Assembly: GCA_025355395.1 (NCBI GenBank)
Contig: JANXZT010000471.1
Location: forward strand, 1 to 10,026
Reading direction: 5' to 3'
Source of the DNA: Betaproteobacteria bacterium
GTDB lineage: Bacteria > Pseudomonadota > Gammaproteobacteria > Burkholderiales > Casimicrobiaceae
Length of the DNA stretch: 10,026 nucleotides
Under the pieces are notes generated by a model. The model worked only from the letters and a program-made list of their open reading frames with translations, was not told the DNA's origin and ran no database searches. The position numbers and the translations under genes were made by a program. This document shows positions 1 to 6,657 of this stretch, piece by piece (positions within the stretch are counted from its first letter, which is position 1; each line of letters starts with the position of its first letter).

Positions 1-282
1 CACGCGCACCACCTTCTCGCGCGGCACGGCGAACATGCCGAACGGATAGTTGTCGCGCAGATCATGCTTGGTCGTAAACGGGAATCGCCCGAGATCGGAA
101 AGCGTGACGAGATCGGACGGATGGACGCCGGCGGCGTCGAATTTGCGGCGGTAATGCGGGACGTGGGTATAGGCATGCCGCAACGAAACGCGCATCCGCT
201 CGAGCTGCAGGCAAGCAAGCTCATCGGCGCTGGCGCGTTCGATCGGCTCGAGCTCCGATGCGATGGGGCGTCGTACCGGCAT
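1..282 (-). CDS. paaK: Phenylacetate-CoA ligase PaaK, N-terminal part (cut by the window edge)
   Basis: The enzyme activates phenylacetate with ATP and CoA to phenylacetyl-CoA, the first cytoplasmic step of the pathway. Only the first 94 residues are inside the window; the family is usually about 430-440 residues, so the AMP-binding motifs lie off the left edge. The visible part matches PaaK closely: it opens MPVRRPIASELEPIERAS, continues with LRHAYTHVPHYRRKFDAAGV, and reaches the near-invariant FPFTTKHDLRDNYPFGMFAV and PREKVVRV, which in PaaK directly precede the first ATP-binding loop. The ATG at 280-282 is chosen because an unusually complete Shine-Dalgarno sequence lies 8 nt upstream. It is last in the run paaN-paaG-paaI-paaK, 72 nt after paaI. 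The identification is sure; integrity of the rest cannot be judged. Confidence 0.95.
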   Translation of the reverse strand, partial: MPVRRPIASELEPIERASADELACLQLERMRVSLRHAYTHVPHYRRKFDAAGVHPSDLVTLSDLGRFPFTTKHDLRDNYPFGMFAVPREKVVRV

Positions 283-290
283 GACCTTCG

Positions 291-300
291 ACCTCCTTTT
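291..300 (-). promoter_or_regulatory. Strong ribosome binding site of paaK
   Basis: The minus strand reads AAAAGGAGGT, a near-perfect complement of the 16S rRNA tail, 8 nt before the paaK ATG. It is the strongest such site in the window. It lies in the 72-nt paaI-paaK gap, so paaK translation probably does not depend on coupling to paaI. Confidence 0.8.
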
Positions 301-354
301 CTCGCATCTGCAGCGCGCAAGTTCCGCAGCGCGGCACGCGCGGGAGCGCTGGTT

Positions 355-822
355 CTACGGCACGATCACCTGACCGTTGATGCGATGACTCTTGCCGCGG
401 ACAAGCGCAATGACCTCGCCTCGCTGATTGACCACGTCAATGTCGTATACGCCCGTTCGACCGCGGGCCGTGCGCTCGTGCGCTCTTGCCGTCAGCACGT
501 CCCCCAACCTGGCGGGTGCGAGAAAGTCGATGCTGCACGCCGAAGCCACCGTGGTGAGATTGTAGCTGTTGCACGCGAAGGCGAATGCGCTGTCCGCCAG
601 CGCGAAAATGAATCCGCCATGGCAGATCGCATGGCCGTTCAACATGTCAGGCCGAACCGTCATGGCAACGTCGGCGCGCCCGGGCGCGATCGCGACCATG
701 CGCATGCCGAGCCCTTGCGAGGCATGGTCGCGCCCCCACATCGCGGCGGCCGCGCGCTCCGCCAACGCTTGTGCTTCTGCGGGCGGCGCTACCGCCTGAC
801 TCGCGGCAAACCCTTCATCCAT
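355..822 (-). CDS. paaI: Hydroxyphenylacetyl-CoA thioesterase PaaI (hotdog fold)
   Basis: PaaI hydrolyses hydroxylated or otherwise blocked phenylacetyl-CoA derivatives and is thought to free CoA trapped as dead-end thioesters. The 155-residue protein carries the family core: NGHAICHGG at 62-70, then FIFALADSAFAFACNS at 71-86, with Asp77 at the position of the catalytic acid of the HGG...D thioesterases. Later come SACSIDFLAPARLGD and the C-terminal GKSHRINGQV, both typical of PaaI. It is slightly longer than the roughly 140-residue enterobacterial form, the extra residues being N-terminal. The internal Met28 would remove part of the conserved first helix, so the ATG at 820-822 is preferred. 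That ATG sits 5 nt after the paaG stop with no strong ribosome site, which suggests translation coupled to paaG. Confidence 0.95.
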   Translation of the reverse strand: MDEGFAASQAVAPPAEAQALAERAAAAMWGRDHASQGLGMRMVAIAPGRADVAMTVRPDMLNGHAICHGGFIFALADSAFAFACNSYNLTTVASACSIDFLAPARLGDVLTARAHERTARGRTGVYDIDVVNQRGEVIALVRGKSHRINGQVIVP

Positions 823-827
823 CGCGC

Positions 828-1619
828 CTATCGCCCGGAAAATTGCGGCGGGCGTTTGCCCAGGAATGCGGCAACGCCTTCGCGGTAATCCTCGCTGTAG
901 CCAAGCTCGCGCTGCAGGTCGCGCTCGAGGGCGAGCTGCGCGTCCAACGTGCTGCCCTCCGATGCCTGCAACGCGCGCTTGATGGCCGCCAGGCCGCGGG
1001 TCGGCGCCGCGGCCAGCGCGCTTGTCAGCGCGTCGACTTCCGCGGCGAACGCTGCGTCATCAAAACATTTCCAGATCAAGCCCCATTGCACCGCCTGCTC
1101 GGCGGAAAGCTTGTCGCCAAGGAGCGCCAGGCCCATCGCCCGTGCGCTGCCGACCAGGCGCGGCAGGAAATACGTACCGCCCGAATCGGGCACCAGGCCG
1201 ATCTTGCAAAACGCCTGGATGAAACTCGCCGAGCGCGTAGCCACCACAAGATCGCAGGCCAGCGCCAGATTGGCGCCGGCACCGGCGGCCACCCCATTCA
1301 CGGCGCATACGACCGGTAACGGGAGATTGCGCAACGCCAGAATGAGCGGCCGATAATTGCGCTCGATCGATGCGCCCAGATCGACCTGTGACGCACCGGG
1401 CGTCACCGCGCGGTCGGAAAGATCCTGCCCGGCACAAAACCCCCGCCCAGCGCCGGTCAGCAGCAACACGCGCACGTTTGACTCCGCCCGCACCCGCGCC
1501 AATGCATCGCGCACTTCGGCATGCATGGCGTCGTTGAAGCAGTTGAGACGCTCCGGCCGATTGAGTGTCAGCCGCACGACGCCCCGGTCCAGCGCATACA
1601 AAATGTGTTCATAGATCAT
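828..1619 (-). CDS. paaG: 1,2-epoxyphenylacetyl-CoA isomerase PaaG (crotonase family)
   Basis: PaaG converts the ring 1,2-epoxide of phenylacetyl-CoA, made by PaaABCE, to the seven-membered oxepin-CoA; it can also move double bonds in later intermediates. The 263 residues match the usual family length. Crotonase features are in order: LTLNRPERLNCFND at 17-30, the first oxyanion-hole loop GRGFCAGQDL at 58-67, the second loop NGVAAGAGANLAL at 108-120, and GLVPDSGGTY at 141-150, where Asp145 is the likely catalytic acid. The end, EGVAAFLGKRPPQF, is also typical. The run GAGRGFCAGQDLSDR favours PaaG over the hydratase PaaF. The start is ATG at 1617-1619; the upstream ribosome site (GGGTGA) is weak. 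The gene begins 44 nt after paaN and stops 5 nt before paaI, so the three are very likely one transcript. Confidence 0.95.
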   Translation of the reverse strand: MIYEHILYALDRGVVRLTLNRPERLNCFNDAMHAEVRDALARVRAESNVRVLLLTGAGRGFCAGQDLSDRAVTPGASQVDLGASIERNYRPLILALRNLPLPVVCAVNGVAAGAGANLALACDLVVATRSASFIQAFCKIGLVPDSGGTYFLPRLVGSARAMGLALLGDKLSAEQAVQWGLIWKCFDDAAFAAEVDALTSALAAAPTRGLAAIKRALQASEGSTLDAQLALERDLQRELGYSEDYREGVAAFLGKRPPQFSGR

Positions 1620-1663
1620 GTCAGGTCACCCACTTCGATGCGAGGCTTGGGAGCCCGCCACCG

Positions 1664-3328
1664 TCACGCATGCACCCGATGCTGCACGACCCGAAAGCGG
1701 CCGGCCACGTACGCGGCGTCGGTCAGCGCTGCATTGGCGGCGGGATTGGCACCGGTGCCATGGAAGTCCGAAAACGCCGCCGACTGATTGACGAATACGC
1801 CACCGGTGAGATTGATCGAAAGCGCCACGCCGCCATTACCGGCGACTTCGATGGCACGATCGATCACCTCCGGCCGCTGTGAGTACACCGAGAGTGTGAG
1901 GCCGCCGTGATTGCGCATCGCCTCCTCGGCGATCTCGAGGCTTTGCGCGGTTGAGTCGGTGGCCACGACGAAGGCGATGGGGCCGAACCATTCGTGGAGA
2001 TATTTTTCGCGCTCCGCGGAATCGAGACGTACGATCAATGGCGTGCGAATGGTCGCCTGCGGAAACTGCGGGTGCGTGATCGACTGGCTGTCGAGCAGGA
2101 TCGGGCCGAGCGCTCGAGCGCCCTCGATGCGTTGCAACACCCCGTCGTTCTGCACCGCGCCGAGAACTTCCACCGCACGCGCCGGATCGCCGACGAGCTT
2201 GCGCACGCCCTCCGCCAGCGCCTCACCCACCTGATCGAGACTGAGGTGGCCTTCGGCCGTATCGATGCCACCGCGTGGAACATAGATGTTTTGCGGCGCG
2301 GTGCACATCTGGCCGGTGTAGAGTGCTAAGGAGAATGCAATATTGCGAATCGCCCCCTTGAAATCATCGGCCGAGTCGAGCACGATCTGGTTGACACCGG
2401 CCTTCTCGGTGAACACCTGCGCCTGCCTTGCATTCGCTTCGAGCCATTCGCCATTCGCCGTGCTGCCGGTGAAATCGATGAGCTTCACTTCCGGCCGCAG
2501 CGCGAGTTGCTGCACGATGGCGTCGCCCGGCGCATGGGCGACGAGAGTCACCACGTTGGGATCGAATCCCGCCTCACGCAGCACGTCGCGTGCGATCTTC
2601 ACCGTGATCGCGAGCGGCAGAATGGCGCCGGGGTGCGGCTTCACAATCACCGCGTTACCCGTTGCCAAATCCGCAAACAATCCGGTGTACCCGTTCCAGG
2701 TCGGAAAGGTGCAGCAGCCGATGACAAGACCCACGCCACGCGGCACGATGCGGAAATGTTTTTCCATGCGCAACGGCTCGCTCTTGCCCTGCGGCTTTTC
2801 CCACAGCGCCTTGCCGGGAATGCGGCGCATCTCGTCCCACGCATAGGTTACCGCTTCCAGCCCGCGGTCCTGCGCGTGCGGGCCTCCCGCCTGGAAAGCC
2901 ATCATGAACGCCTGGCCCGTCGTATGCATCACGGCATGCGCCATCAGCGCGCTCTGCTGGTTGATGCGATGGAGCGTCTCGAGACACACCCCCACCCACG
3001 CCTGCGGCCCTGCCGCGCGCCACGCCACCTGGGCGCGTCCGACCGCCGCCAGCAACTGATCGATATCGGATCGGGGATAGGAGATGCCCAGCGCAAAGCC
3101 GAACGGCGACTGCTCGGCGCCGACGCGCATCCCCGCCGTGGAATCGCCGAAATCAAACGGCTTGTCCAATAGCGCATCGAACGCTGCCTTGCCCGCTTCG
3201 ACCGCGCCCTCGCCATAGTTGCGCGGGCTGGGCGATTCCGGATACGCGCTCCAATAGCCGCGCTCGGCAATGGCAGTGAGCGCGCGCTCGAGCGTGGCGC
3301 GATGTTTCTCGAAAAACGGGACCGACAC
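1664..3328 (-). CDS. paaN: PaaN, phenylacetate-pathway aldehyde dehydrogenase without hydratase domain
   Basis: This is the NAD(P)+-dependent dehydrogenase thought to oxidise the highly reactive semialdehyde-CoA left after opening of the oxepin-CoA ring. With the GTG start at 3326-3328 it has 554 residues. This start is preferred because GGGAG lies 6 nt upstream and the N-terminus then reads MSVPFFEKHRATL, as I recall for PaaN; the TTG at 3350-3352 (562 residues) has no ribosome site. Aldehyde dehydrogenase features (numbered from the GTG) are the lysine of NAVIVKPHPG at about 230, IDFTGST at about 284-290, glutamate 308 in FTEKAGVN, catalytic Cys342 in YTGQMCTAPQN, and EWFGPIAFV at about 446. 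It ends with a dehydrogenase C-terminus and has no C-terminal MaoC domain, unlike the roughly 680-residue enterobacterial PaaZ. It therefore matches the separate PaaN family of beta- and alphaproteobacteria. It leads the run paaN-G-I-K. Confidence 0.92.
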   Translation of the reverse strand: MSVPFFEKHRATLERALTAIAERGYWSAYPESPSPRNYGEGAVEAGKAAFDALLDKPFDFGDSTAGMRVGAEQSPFGFALGISYPRSDIDQLLAAVGRAQVAWRAAGPQAWVGVCLETLHRINQQSALMAHAVMHTTGQAFMMAFQAGGPHAQDRGLEAVTYAWDEMRRIPGKALWEKPQGKSEPLRMEKHFRIVPRGVGLVIGCCTFPTWNGYTGLFADLATGNAVIVKPHPGAILPLAITVKIARDVLREAGFDPNVVTLVAHAPGDAIVQQLALRPEVKLIDFTGSTANGEWLEANARQAQVFTEKAGVNQIVLDSADDFKGAIRNIAFSLALYTGQMCTAPQNIYVPRGGIDTAEGHLSLDQVGEALAEGVRKLVGDPARAVEVLGAVQNDGVLQRIEGARALGPILLDSQSITHPQFPQATIRTPLIVRLDSAEREKYLHEWFGPIAFVVATDSTAQSLEIAEEAMRNHGGLTLSVYSQRPEVIDRAIEVAGNGGVALSINLTGGVFVNQSAAFSDFHGTGANPAANAALTDAAYVAGRFRVVQHRVHA

Positions 3329-3334
3329 AGCGTG

Positions 3335-3339
3335 CTCCC
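3335..3339 (-). promoter_or_regulatory. Ribosome binding site that decides the paaN start
   Basis: The minus strand reads GGGAG followed by 6 nt and then GTG (3326-3328). The upstream TTG at 3350-3352 is preceded by CTACCGTTTCCGG, which has no Shine-Dalgarno character. This favours the GTG start. Confidence 0.5.
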
Positions 3340-3526
3340 AAGGATGCGGCAACCGGAAACGGTAGCTTATCAGCTTCGCGCGGGCGTCGTACGCAGCCGC
3401 AAAACCGGACGCCGTGAGCGGCGCATGCAGATCAGGAGACCAGCGCAGGATCCGCGTCAGCGATCCATATAGAGCGCCCCCGTGGCTCGGTTCCGCCCTT
3501 GACTTCGCGCATCTGTCGCATCAACA

Positions 3527-3934
3527 TTGCTGCGCGTGCATGGCCTCGACACGATGTGGCTGGCTCATTGCGACCGAACACGCTGGGCGGAAATGGCCGT
3601 CACCGCGGGTCCGGCGCCGGCAGTGCAAGCCAACGACGATGAGGCGGACCGGAATCGGTATCTGGCGGGTGGCCGGAAGTTCCCGCCTTCGCCATTCATC
3701 TCCGCCCATATTACGCCCGATAAAAATGGCAAGCCGGCGGGGCTGACGTTCGAGCAATTTCGATCGACGCTGCGCACGGGGCACAATCCCAATGATCCAC
3801 CGGGCGAGTTGCTGCAAATCATGCCGTGGCCGGTGTTCGGCAAGAAGACCGACGGCGATCTGCGCGCGATCTACGAATACCTCCGGGCGATACCTTCGCT
3901 TCCGGACAATCCGCATCCGAGTCCCAATCCTTGA
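3527..3934 (+). pseudogene. C-terminal remnant of a c-type cytochrome, haem-binding half missing
   Basis: This is the only likely gene trace on the plus strand. From about residue 41 of the 135-codon open frame the sequence reads DRNRYLAGGRKFPPS, FISAHITPDKNGKPAGLTF, EQFRSTLRTGHNP, LLQIMPWPVFGKKTDGDLR and AIYEYLRAIPSLPDNP. That is the C-terminal part of a widespread single-domain cytochrome c family; Met99 in MPWPVFG fits the axial haem ligand. The haem-attachment motif CxxCH, which should lie N-terminal to this, is absent from the frame: a stop at 3500-3502 is followed by only about 40 unrelated codons, and there is no signal peptide. The start at 3527 is a TTG without a ribosome site, so the true beginning cannot be set. 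I read it as a 5'-truncated gene. It ends just before a terminator and runs opposite to the paa genes on either side. Confidence 0.7.
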
Positions 3935-3941
3935 CAGCAAG

Positions 3942-3965
3942 AAGCCCCGAGCGAGCGGGGCTTTT
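3942..3965 (+). terminator. Intrinsic terminator after the cytochrome remnant
   Basis: A perfect 8-bp stem (AAGCCCCG at 3942-3949, CGGGGCTT at 3956-3963) closes a 6-nt loop and is followed by T residues. On the plus strand it is a good intrinsic terminator, 8 nt after the remnant's stop codon, and it probably belonged to the once-intact cytochrome gene. Read on the minus strand, the hairpin is followed by the weaker tail TTCTTGC, so it may also limit transcription from paaE into paaN. Confidence 0.75.
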
Positions 3966-3984
3966 CGATGGGAACACCTGACCG

Positions 3985-4003
3985 CGACGGTCTGACGCCG
4001 TCG
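3985..4003 (-). other. Small hairpin just downstream of paaE
   Basis: CGACGG (3985-3990) and CCGTCG (3998-4003) form a 6-bp stem with a 7-nt loop, 18 nt after the paaE stop. There is no run of T after it on the minus strand, so it is not a classical terminator. It could protect the 3' end of the paaABCDE message, or be chance. Confidence 0.25.
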
Positions 4004-4021
4004 GCATGTAATCTCCGGCCG

Positions 4022-5098
4022 CTATCCCGTCTGATCGTAGTCGACCGTGACCTGGTCGGTGACGGCATAGCTCTGGCAGGTGAGCACAAAGCCGCGCGCA
4101 ACCTCATAATCCTCCAGCGCGAAGTTCACGTCCATATCGACTTCCCCGGACACGATCTTGGCGCGGCAGGTCGAGCACACGCCCGACTTGCACGAGTACG
4201 GCAGCTCGATCCCGGCTTTCAATCCGGCCTCGAGGATACTTTCCCTGGCTTTCTCCAATACGTAGCTGCGGGTCGCGCCATCGAGTACCACGGTGACCTC
4301 GCAATCGGCATGCCCATGCACCAATGTAGCAGGCACTTGATGCTGGTGGCGCGGCACGCTGGTGGCAAAGCGTTCGAGCCGAATATGCGAGGCGGGAAAG
4401 CCCGCCGCGGTGAGTGCCTCGGTGACAACCTGCATCATGTCGTCGGGCCCGCACACGAACACCACATCGACCTCTGCGATCGGCACCCAGCGCTGCAGCA
4501 GCGCCTGCACCTTCGCGCGGTCGATGCGTCCATGAAAGAGCTCGATGTCCTGCGCCTCACGCGAGAGCACGTGCACGAGATTGAAGCGGCCAAGATGAAT
4601 GTCCTTCAAGGCCGCGAGCTCTTCGCGAAACATCACGGTCGCCGACGCACGGTTGCCATAGATCAGCGTGAATCGGCTGTGCGGCTCCGACGCGAGTGTC
4701 GTGGCGATGATCGAGAGCACCGGAGTGATGCCGCTCCCGGCCGCGAAGGCGAGATAGTGCTTGCGGTGCGCCGCATCGAGCGGCACATGAAAGTGACCGA
4801 GCGGCGGCAGCACATCGAGCGTCCGGCCTGGCCGAAGCTCCTCGTTGGCCCAGGTCGAGAACACGCCGCCGGGATTGCGTTTCACCGCAATGCGGAGCCG
4901 CCCTTCGTGCGTGCCCGCGCATATCGAATAAGAGCGCCGCACCTCCTGGCCATCGATCGCCGTGCGCACAGTGAGATGCTGCCCGGGCGCAAAGCGGTAT
5001 TCCTCCGCGAACTCCGGTGGCACGGCAAAGGTGATGGCAACCGCATCACGCGTCTCGCGATCGACGCGGGCTACGGTCAGTGGACGAAAGCGGCTCAT
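4022..5098 (-). CDS. paaE: PaaE, reductase subunit of phenylacetyl-CoA 1,2-epoxidase
   Basis: PaaE takes electrons from NADPH and hands them through FAD and a 2Fe-2S cluster to the diiron centre of PaaA. The 358 residues match the family length. Domains in order are: a ferredoxin-reductase FAD domain with RRSYSIC at 54-60 (the RxYS flavin motif); a nucleotide domain with AAGSGITPVLSI at 119-130 and FVCGPDDMM at 214-222; and a C-terminal plant-type 2Fe-2S domain with Cys303, Cys308, Cys311 and Cys341 (C-x4-C-x2-C-x29-C). All four cluster ligands are present. The frame stays open upstream to 5995, but the protein clearly begins at ATG 5096-5098 (MSRFRPLTVARVDRET). This ATG overlaps the paaD stop as TAATG, with no separate ribosome site, so it is probably translated by coupling. 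It is the last gene of paaABCDE. Confidence 0.96.
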   Translation of the reverse strand: MSRFRPLTVARVDRETRDAVAITFAVPPEFAEEYRFAPGQHLTVRTAIDGQEVRRSYSICAGTHEGRLRIAVKRNPGGVFSTWANEELRPGRTLDVLPPLGHFHVPLDAAHRKHYLAFAAGSGITPVLSIIATTLASEPHSRFTLIYGNRASATVMFREELAALKDIHLGRFNLVHVLSREAQDIELFHGRIDRAKVQALLQRWVPIAEVDVVFVCGPDDMMQVVTEALTAAGFPASHIRLERFATSVPRHQHQVPATLVHGHADCEVTVVLDGATRSYVLEKARESILEAGLKAGIELPYSCKSGVCSTCRAKIVSGEVDMDVNFALEDYEVARGFVLTCQSYAVTDQVTVDYDQTG

Positions 5099-5679
5099 TA
5101 GTGCGTTTTGAAATAATCGAAGGGCTCGAGGCACGCCTGGCATCGGTACTGTGCCTTGCATGCAGTCGATCCGAACTGCGCCACCAGTTGCGTCCGGTGT
5201 GACCCGCAGCGCGGGCACGGCACCACCACGGCCACGCGCCGCAATGGACTGATGCCCCTCACATCGATGGCCACCGCAGCATGGCCCCCGGGCAATGCCG
5301 AGCCGGGCGGCACGATGCCGTATGCGCGAAGCTGCCGCGCGCCTTCCGGCGTGAGCCAGGCGGTGGTCCATGCCGGTGAGAGCGCAGTCTCGATGCGAAG
5401 CGCGTGCACGCCGATCGCGAGGAGCGTCTCGCGCAGAAGAGACATGATGAGCTCGGTCGCAGGACATCCCGAATAGGTGGGCGTCACCCGCACCACCAGT
5501 AGCGTCGGATCGACGCGATCCCATTCCACCGCGCGAACGATGCCGAGGTCGATGATCGAAACCACCGGGATTTCCGGGTCGGCGATGCCTGCGAGAGCTT
5601 GCCAGATGGCGCCAAGCCCGAGTAAGGGGCGCTGCGCAGTCGCAGCGCCGTTGGAGGCGTGCGGCCCGGTGCTCACCAT
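5098..5679 (-). CDS. paaD: PaaD, epoxidase maturation protein (MIP18/DUF59 domain plus zinc-binding tail)
   Basis: PaaD is needed for the phenylacetyl-CoA epoxidase in vivo but is not a catalytic subunit; the family is linked to iron-sulfur assembly, probably serving the PaaE cluster (inferred from its relatives). The 193 residues hold an N-terminal DUF59/MIP18-type domain, with IADPEIPVVSIIDLGIVR at 32-49 and TPTYSGCPATE at 66-76; Cys72 is the conserved domain cysteine. The C-terminal zinc ribbon has CPRCGS at 155-160 and STACKAQYRCQAC at 171-183, then EPFDYFKTH. The frame is open back to 5850, but that part is out-of-frame paaC sequence without PaaD character. The ATG at 5677-5679 overlaps the end of paaC by 7 nt; a GTG one codon later would give a 4-nt GTGA overlap. 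Confidence 0.93.
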   Translation of the reverse strand: MVSTGPHASNGAATAQRPLLGLGAIWQALAGIADPEIPVVSIIDLGIVRAVEWDRVDPTLLVVRVTPTYSGCPATELIMSLLRETLLAIGVHALRIETALSPAWTTAWLTPEGARQLRAYGIVPPGSALPGGHAAVAIDVRGISPLRRVAVVVPCPRCGSHRTQLVAQFGSTACKAQYRCQACLEPFDYFKTH

Positions 5680-6464
5680 TGCGAATCCGGATAGGCACGT
5701 TGCAGATATTGCATTTCCGCGAGCAAATGACCGAGATGCTCGCCATGAACACCTTGCCTGCCGCCCCGTCCGCCGCTGCCCTGCATCCATTCGGCCGCCG
5801 GGAGTGCGAGGGTCGCCTCCTCGAGCACGGCGTCGACATGTTCGCGCCACGGGGCCAGAAGGACCGCATGGTCGAAGCCGATCCCGGCATCGGCGAGTGC
5901 CGCGTCGATGGCATCGGAGGCAAACATCTCACCGGTGTACATCCCCAGGTTATCGAGCGCGGATTGGGTCTTGGCGTGGGATTCGTCGGTGCCATCGCCC
6001 AGGCGAATCATCCAGTCGCCCGAGCGCTCGACGTGATAGGACGCTTCCTTCGCGCCCTTGGCCGCAATTTCGGCCACGCGCGGGTCGCACGATCGCGTCA
6101 GCGCTTGCAATGCCCGCACGTGCCAGGCATCGAACAGGAACTGTCGGGTCATGGTGTCGGCATAATTGCCATTCGGCTGCTCGACCAGCAGAAGATTCCG
6201 GAACGCGCCTGCATCGCGGTGGAAGGCGAGCGCGTCTTCGTCTCGGCCGCGCGGCGAACAACGCGCTTCGACTTCGCCGGCGTAGGCGAGCCACATCCGC
6301 GCCTGGCCGAGCAGATCGAGCCCGACGTTGGTCAGCGCCAGATCTTCTTCGACGATCGGTCCTTTGCCGACCCATTCTCCCAACCGTTGGGCGAGGATCA
6401 GTGGTGAGTCGCCAAGGCGCAGCAGGTATTCGAACAGGATGAGGTCAGTAACGATTTTGGGCAT
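5673..6464 (-). CDS. paaC: PaaC, structural subunit of phenylacetyl-CoA 1,2-epoxidase
   Basis: PaaC is the ferritin-like partner that forms the stable core of the epoxidase with catalytic PaaA. From the ATG at 6462-6464 it has 263 residues. Typical blocks are EYLLRLGDSPLILAQRL, GKGPIVEEDLALTNVGLDLL, GQARMWLAYAGEVE, EQPNGNYADTMTRQFLFD, KEASYHVERSGDWMIRLGDG and, near the end, GEHLGHLLAEMQYLQRAYP. The frame is open to 6503, but the extra 13 codons are translated from the dispersed repeat upstream. I therefore prefer MPKIVTDLILFEYLLRLGD, although no good ribosome site precedes it; an ATG inside the repeat arm (6489-6491) would add nine residues. Downstream it overlaps paaD by 7 nt. Upstream, unusually, 193 nt separate it from paaB. 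Confidence 0.93.
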   Translation of the reverse strand: MPKIVTDLILFEYLLRLGDSPLILAQRLGEWVGKGPIVEEDLALTNVGLDLLGQARMWLAYAGEVEARCSPRGRDEDALAFHRDAGAFRNLLLVEQPNGNYADTMTRQFLFDAWHVRALQALTRSCDPRVAEIAAKGAKEASYHVERSGDWMIRLGDGTDESHAKTQSALDNLGMYTGEMFASDAIDAALADAGIGFDHAVLLAPWREHVDAVLEEATLALPAAEWMQGSGGRGGRQGVHGEHLGHLLAEMQYLQRAYPDSQW

Positions 6465-6484
6465 CGAAGCATGCAAAACAAACT

Positions 6485-6577
6485 CCGTCATTCCCGCGAA
6501 CACGGGAATCCATTTTCCGTGGCACCAATGGTGTATTTCAAAGTCAAAATGGGCCCCCGCCGACGCGGGGGTGACGG
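6485..6577. repeat. REP/MITE-like inverted-repeat element between paaB and paaC
   Basis: The 93-bp element has ends that mirror each other: CCGTCATTCCCGCG at 6485-6498 and CGCGGGGGTGACGG at 6564-6577 (12 of 14 positions agree as inverted repeats). Each end folds into its own hairpin: ATTCCCG/CGGGAAT (6490-6496 with 6503-6509) and CCCCCGC/GCGGGGG (6554-6560 with 6565-6571, loop CGAC). The GTCATTCCCGCG...CGGGAATCCA arm is a well-known kind of dispersed repeat in beta- and gammaproteobacterial genomes. It has no coding capacity. A further partial end, GGGATGACGG, follows at 6599-6608. Confidence 0.8.
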
Positions 6578-6598
6578 ATTAATGCGGTCACTTTCGCA

Positions 6599-6608
6599 GG
6601 GATGACGG
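6599..6608. repeat. Partial extra end of the same repeat family
   Basis: GGGATGACGG is the inverse of the CCGTCATTCC-type outer end with one difference. It lies 21 bp beyond the complete element, so the insertion may be a cluster of repeat ends, as in BIME-like arrangements, or a second decayed copy. No second full hairpin is seen beside it. Confidence 0.4.
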
Positions 6609-6657
6609 TTGCGGTGGGTCATTTGATTTACGGAATGGGTTGCCCGTTGCTTCTGCG

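Noticed and set aside
3528..3542. Cysteine pair (tgc tgc gcg tgc atg) that looks like a haem motif near the cytochrome remnant
   Set aside because: It reads CCACM, lacks the histidine of CxxCH, and is in a different frame from the remnant. Probably chance, although a decayed, frameshifted motif cannot be fully excluded.
3968..5101. Plus-strand open frame of 377 codons
   Set aside because: It lies wholly opposite paaE, whose cofactor motifs and family length are clear. The frame is Arg/His/Ala-rich without domain features, a GC-rich shadow.
5099..5995. Upstream extension of the paaE frame across paaD and part of paaC
   Set aside because: PaaE homology starts at 5098; the extension is low-complexity Arg/Pro/Ser sequence that overlaps two clear genes.
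6485..6608. Possible CRISPR-like or Rho-independent terminator structure
   Set aside because: There is no regular repeat-spacer order and no T-run after either hairpin on the minus strand. The mirrored ends fit a REP/MITE-like element better.
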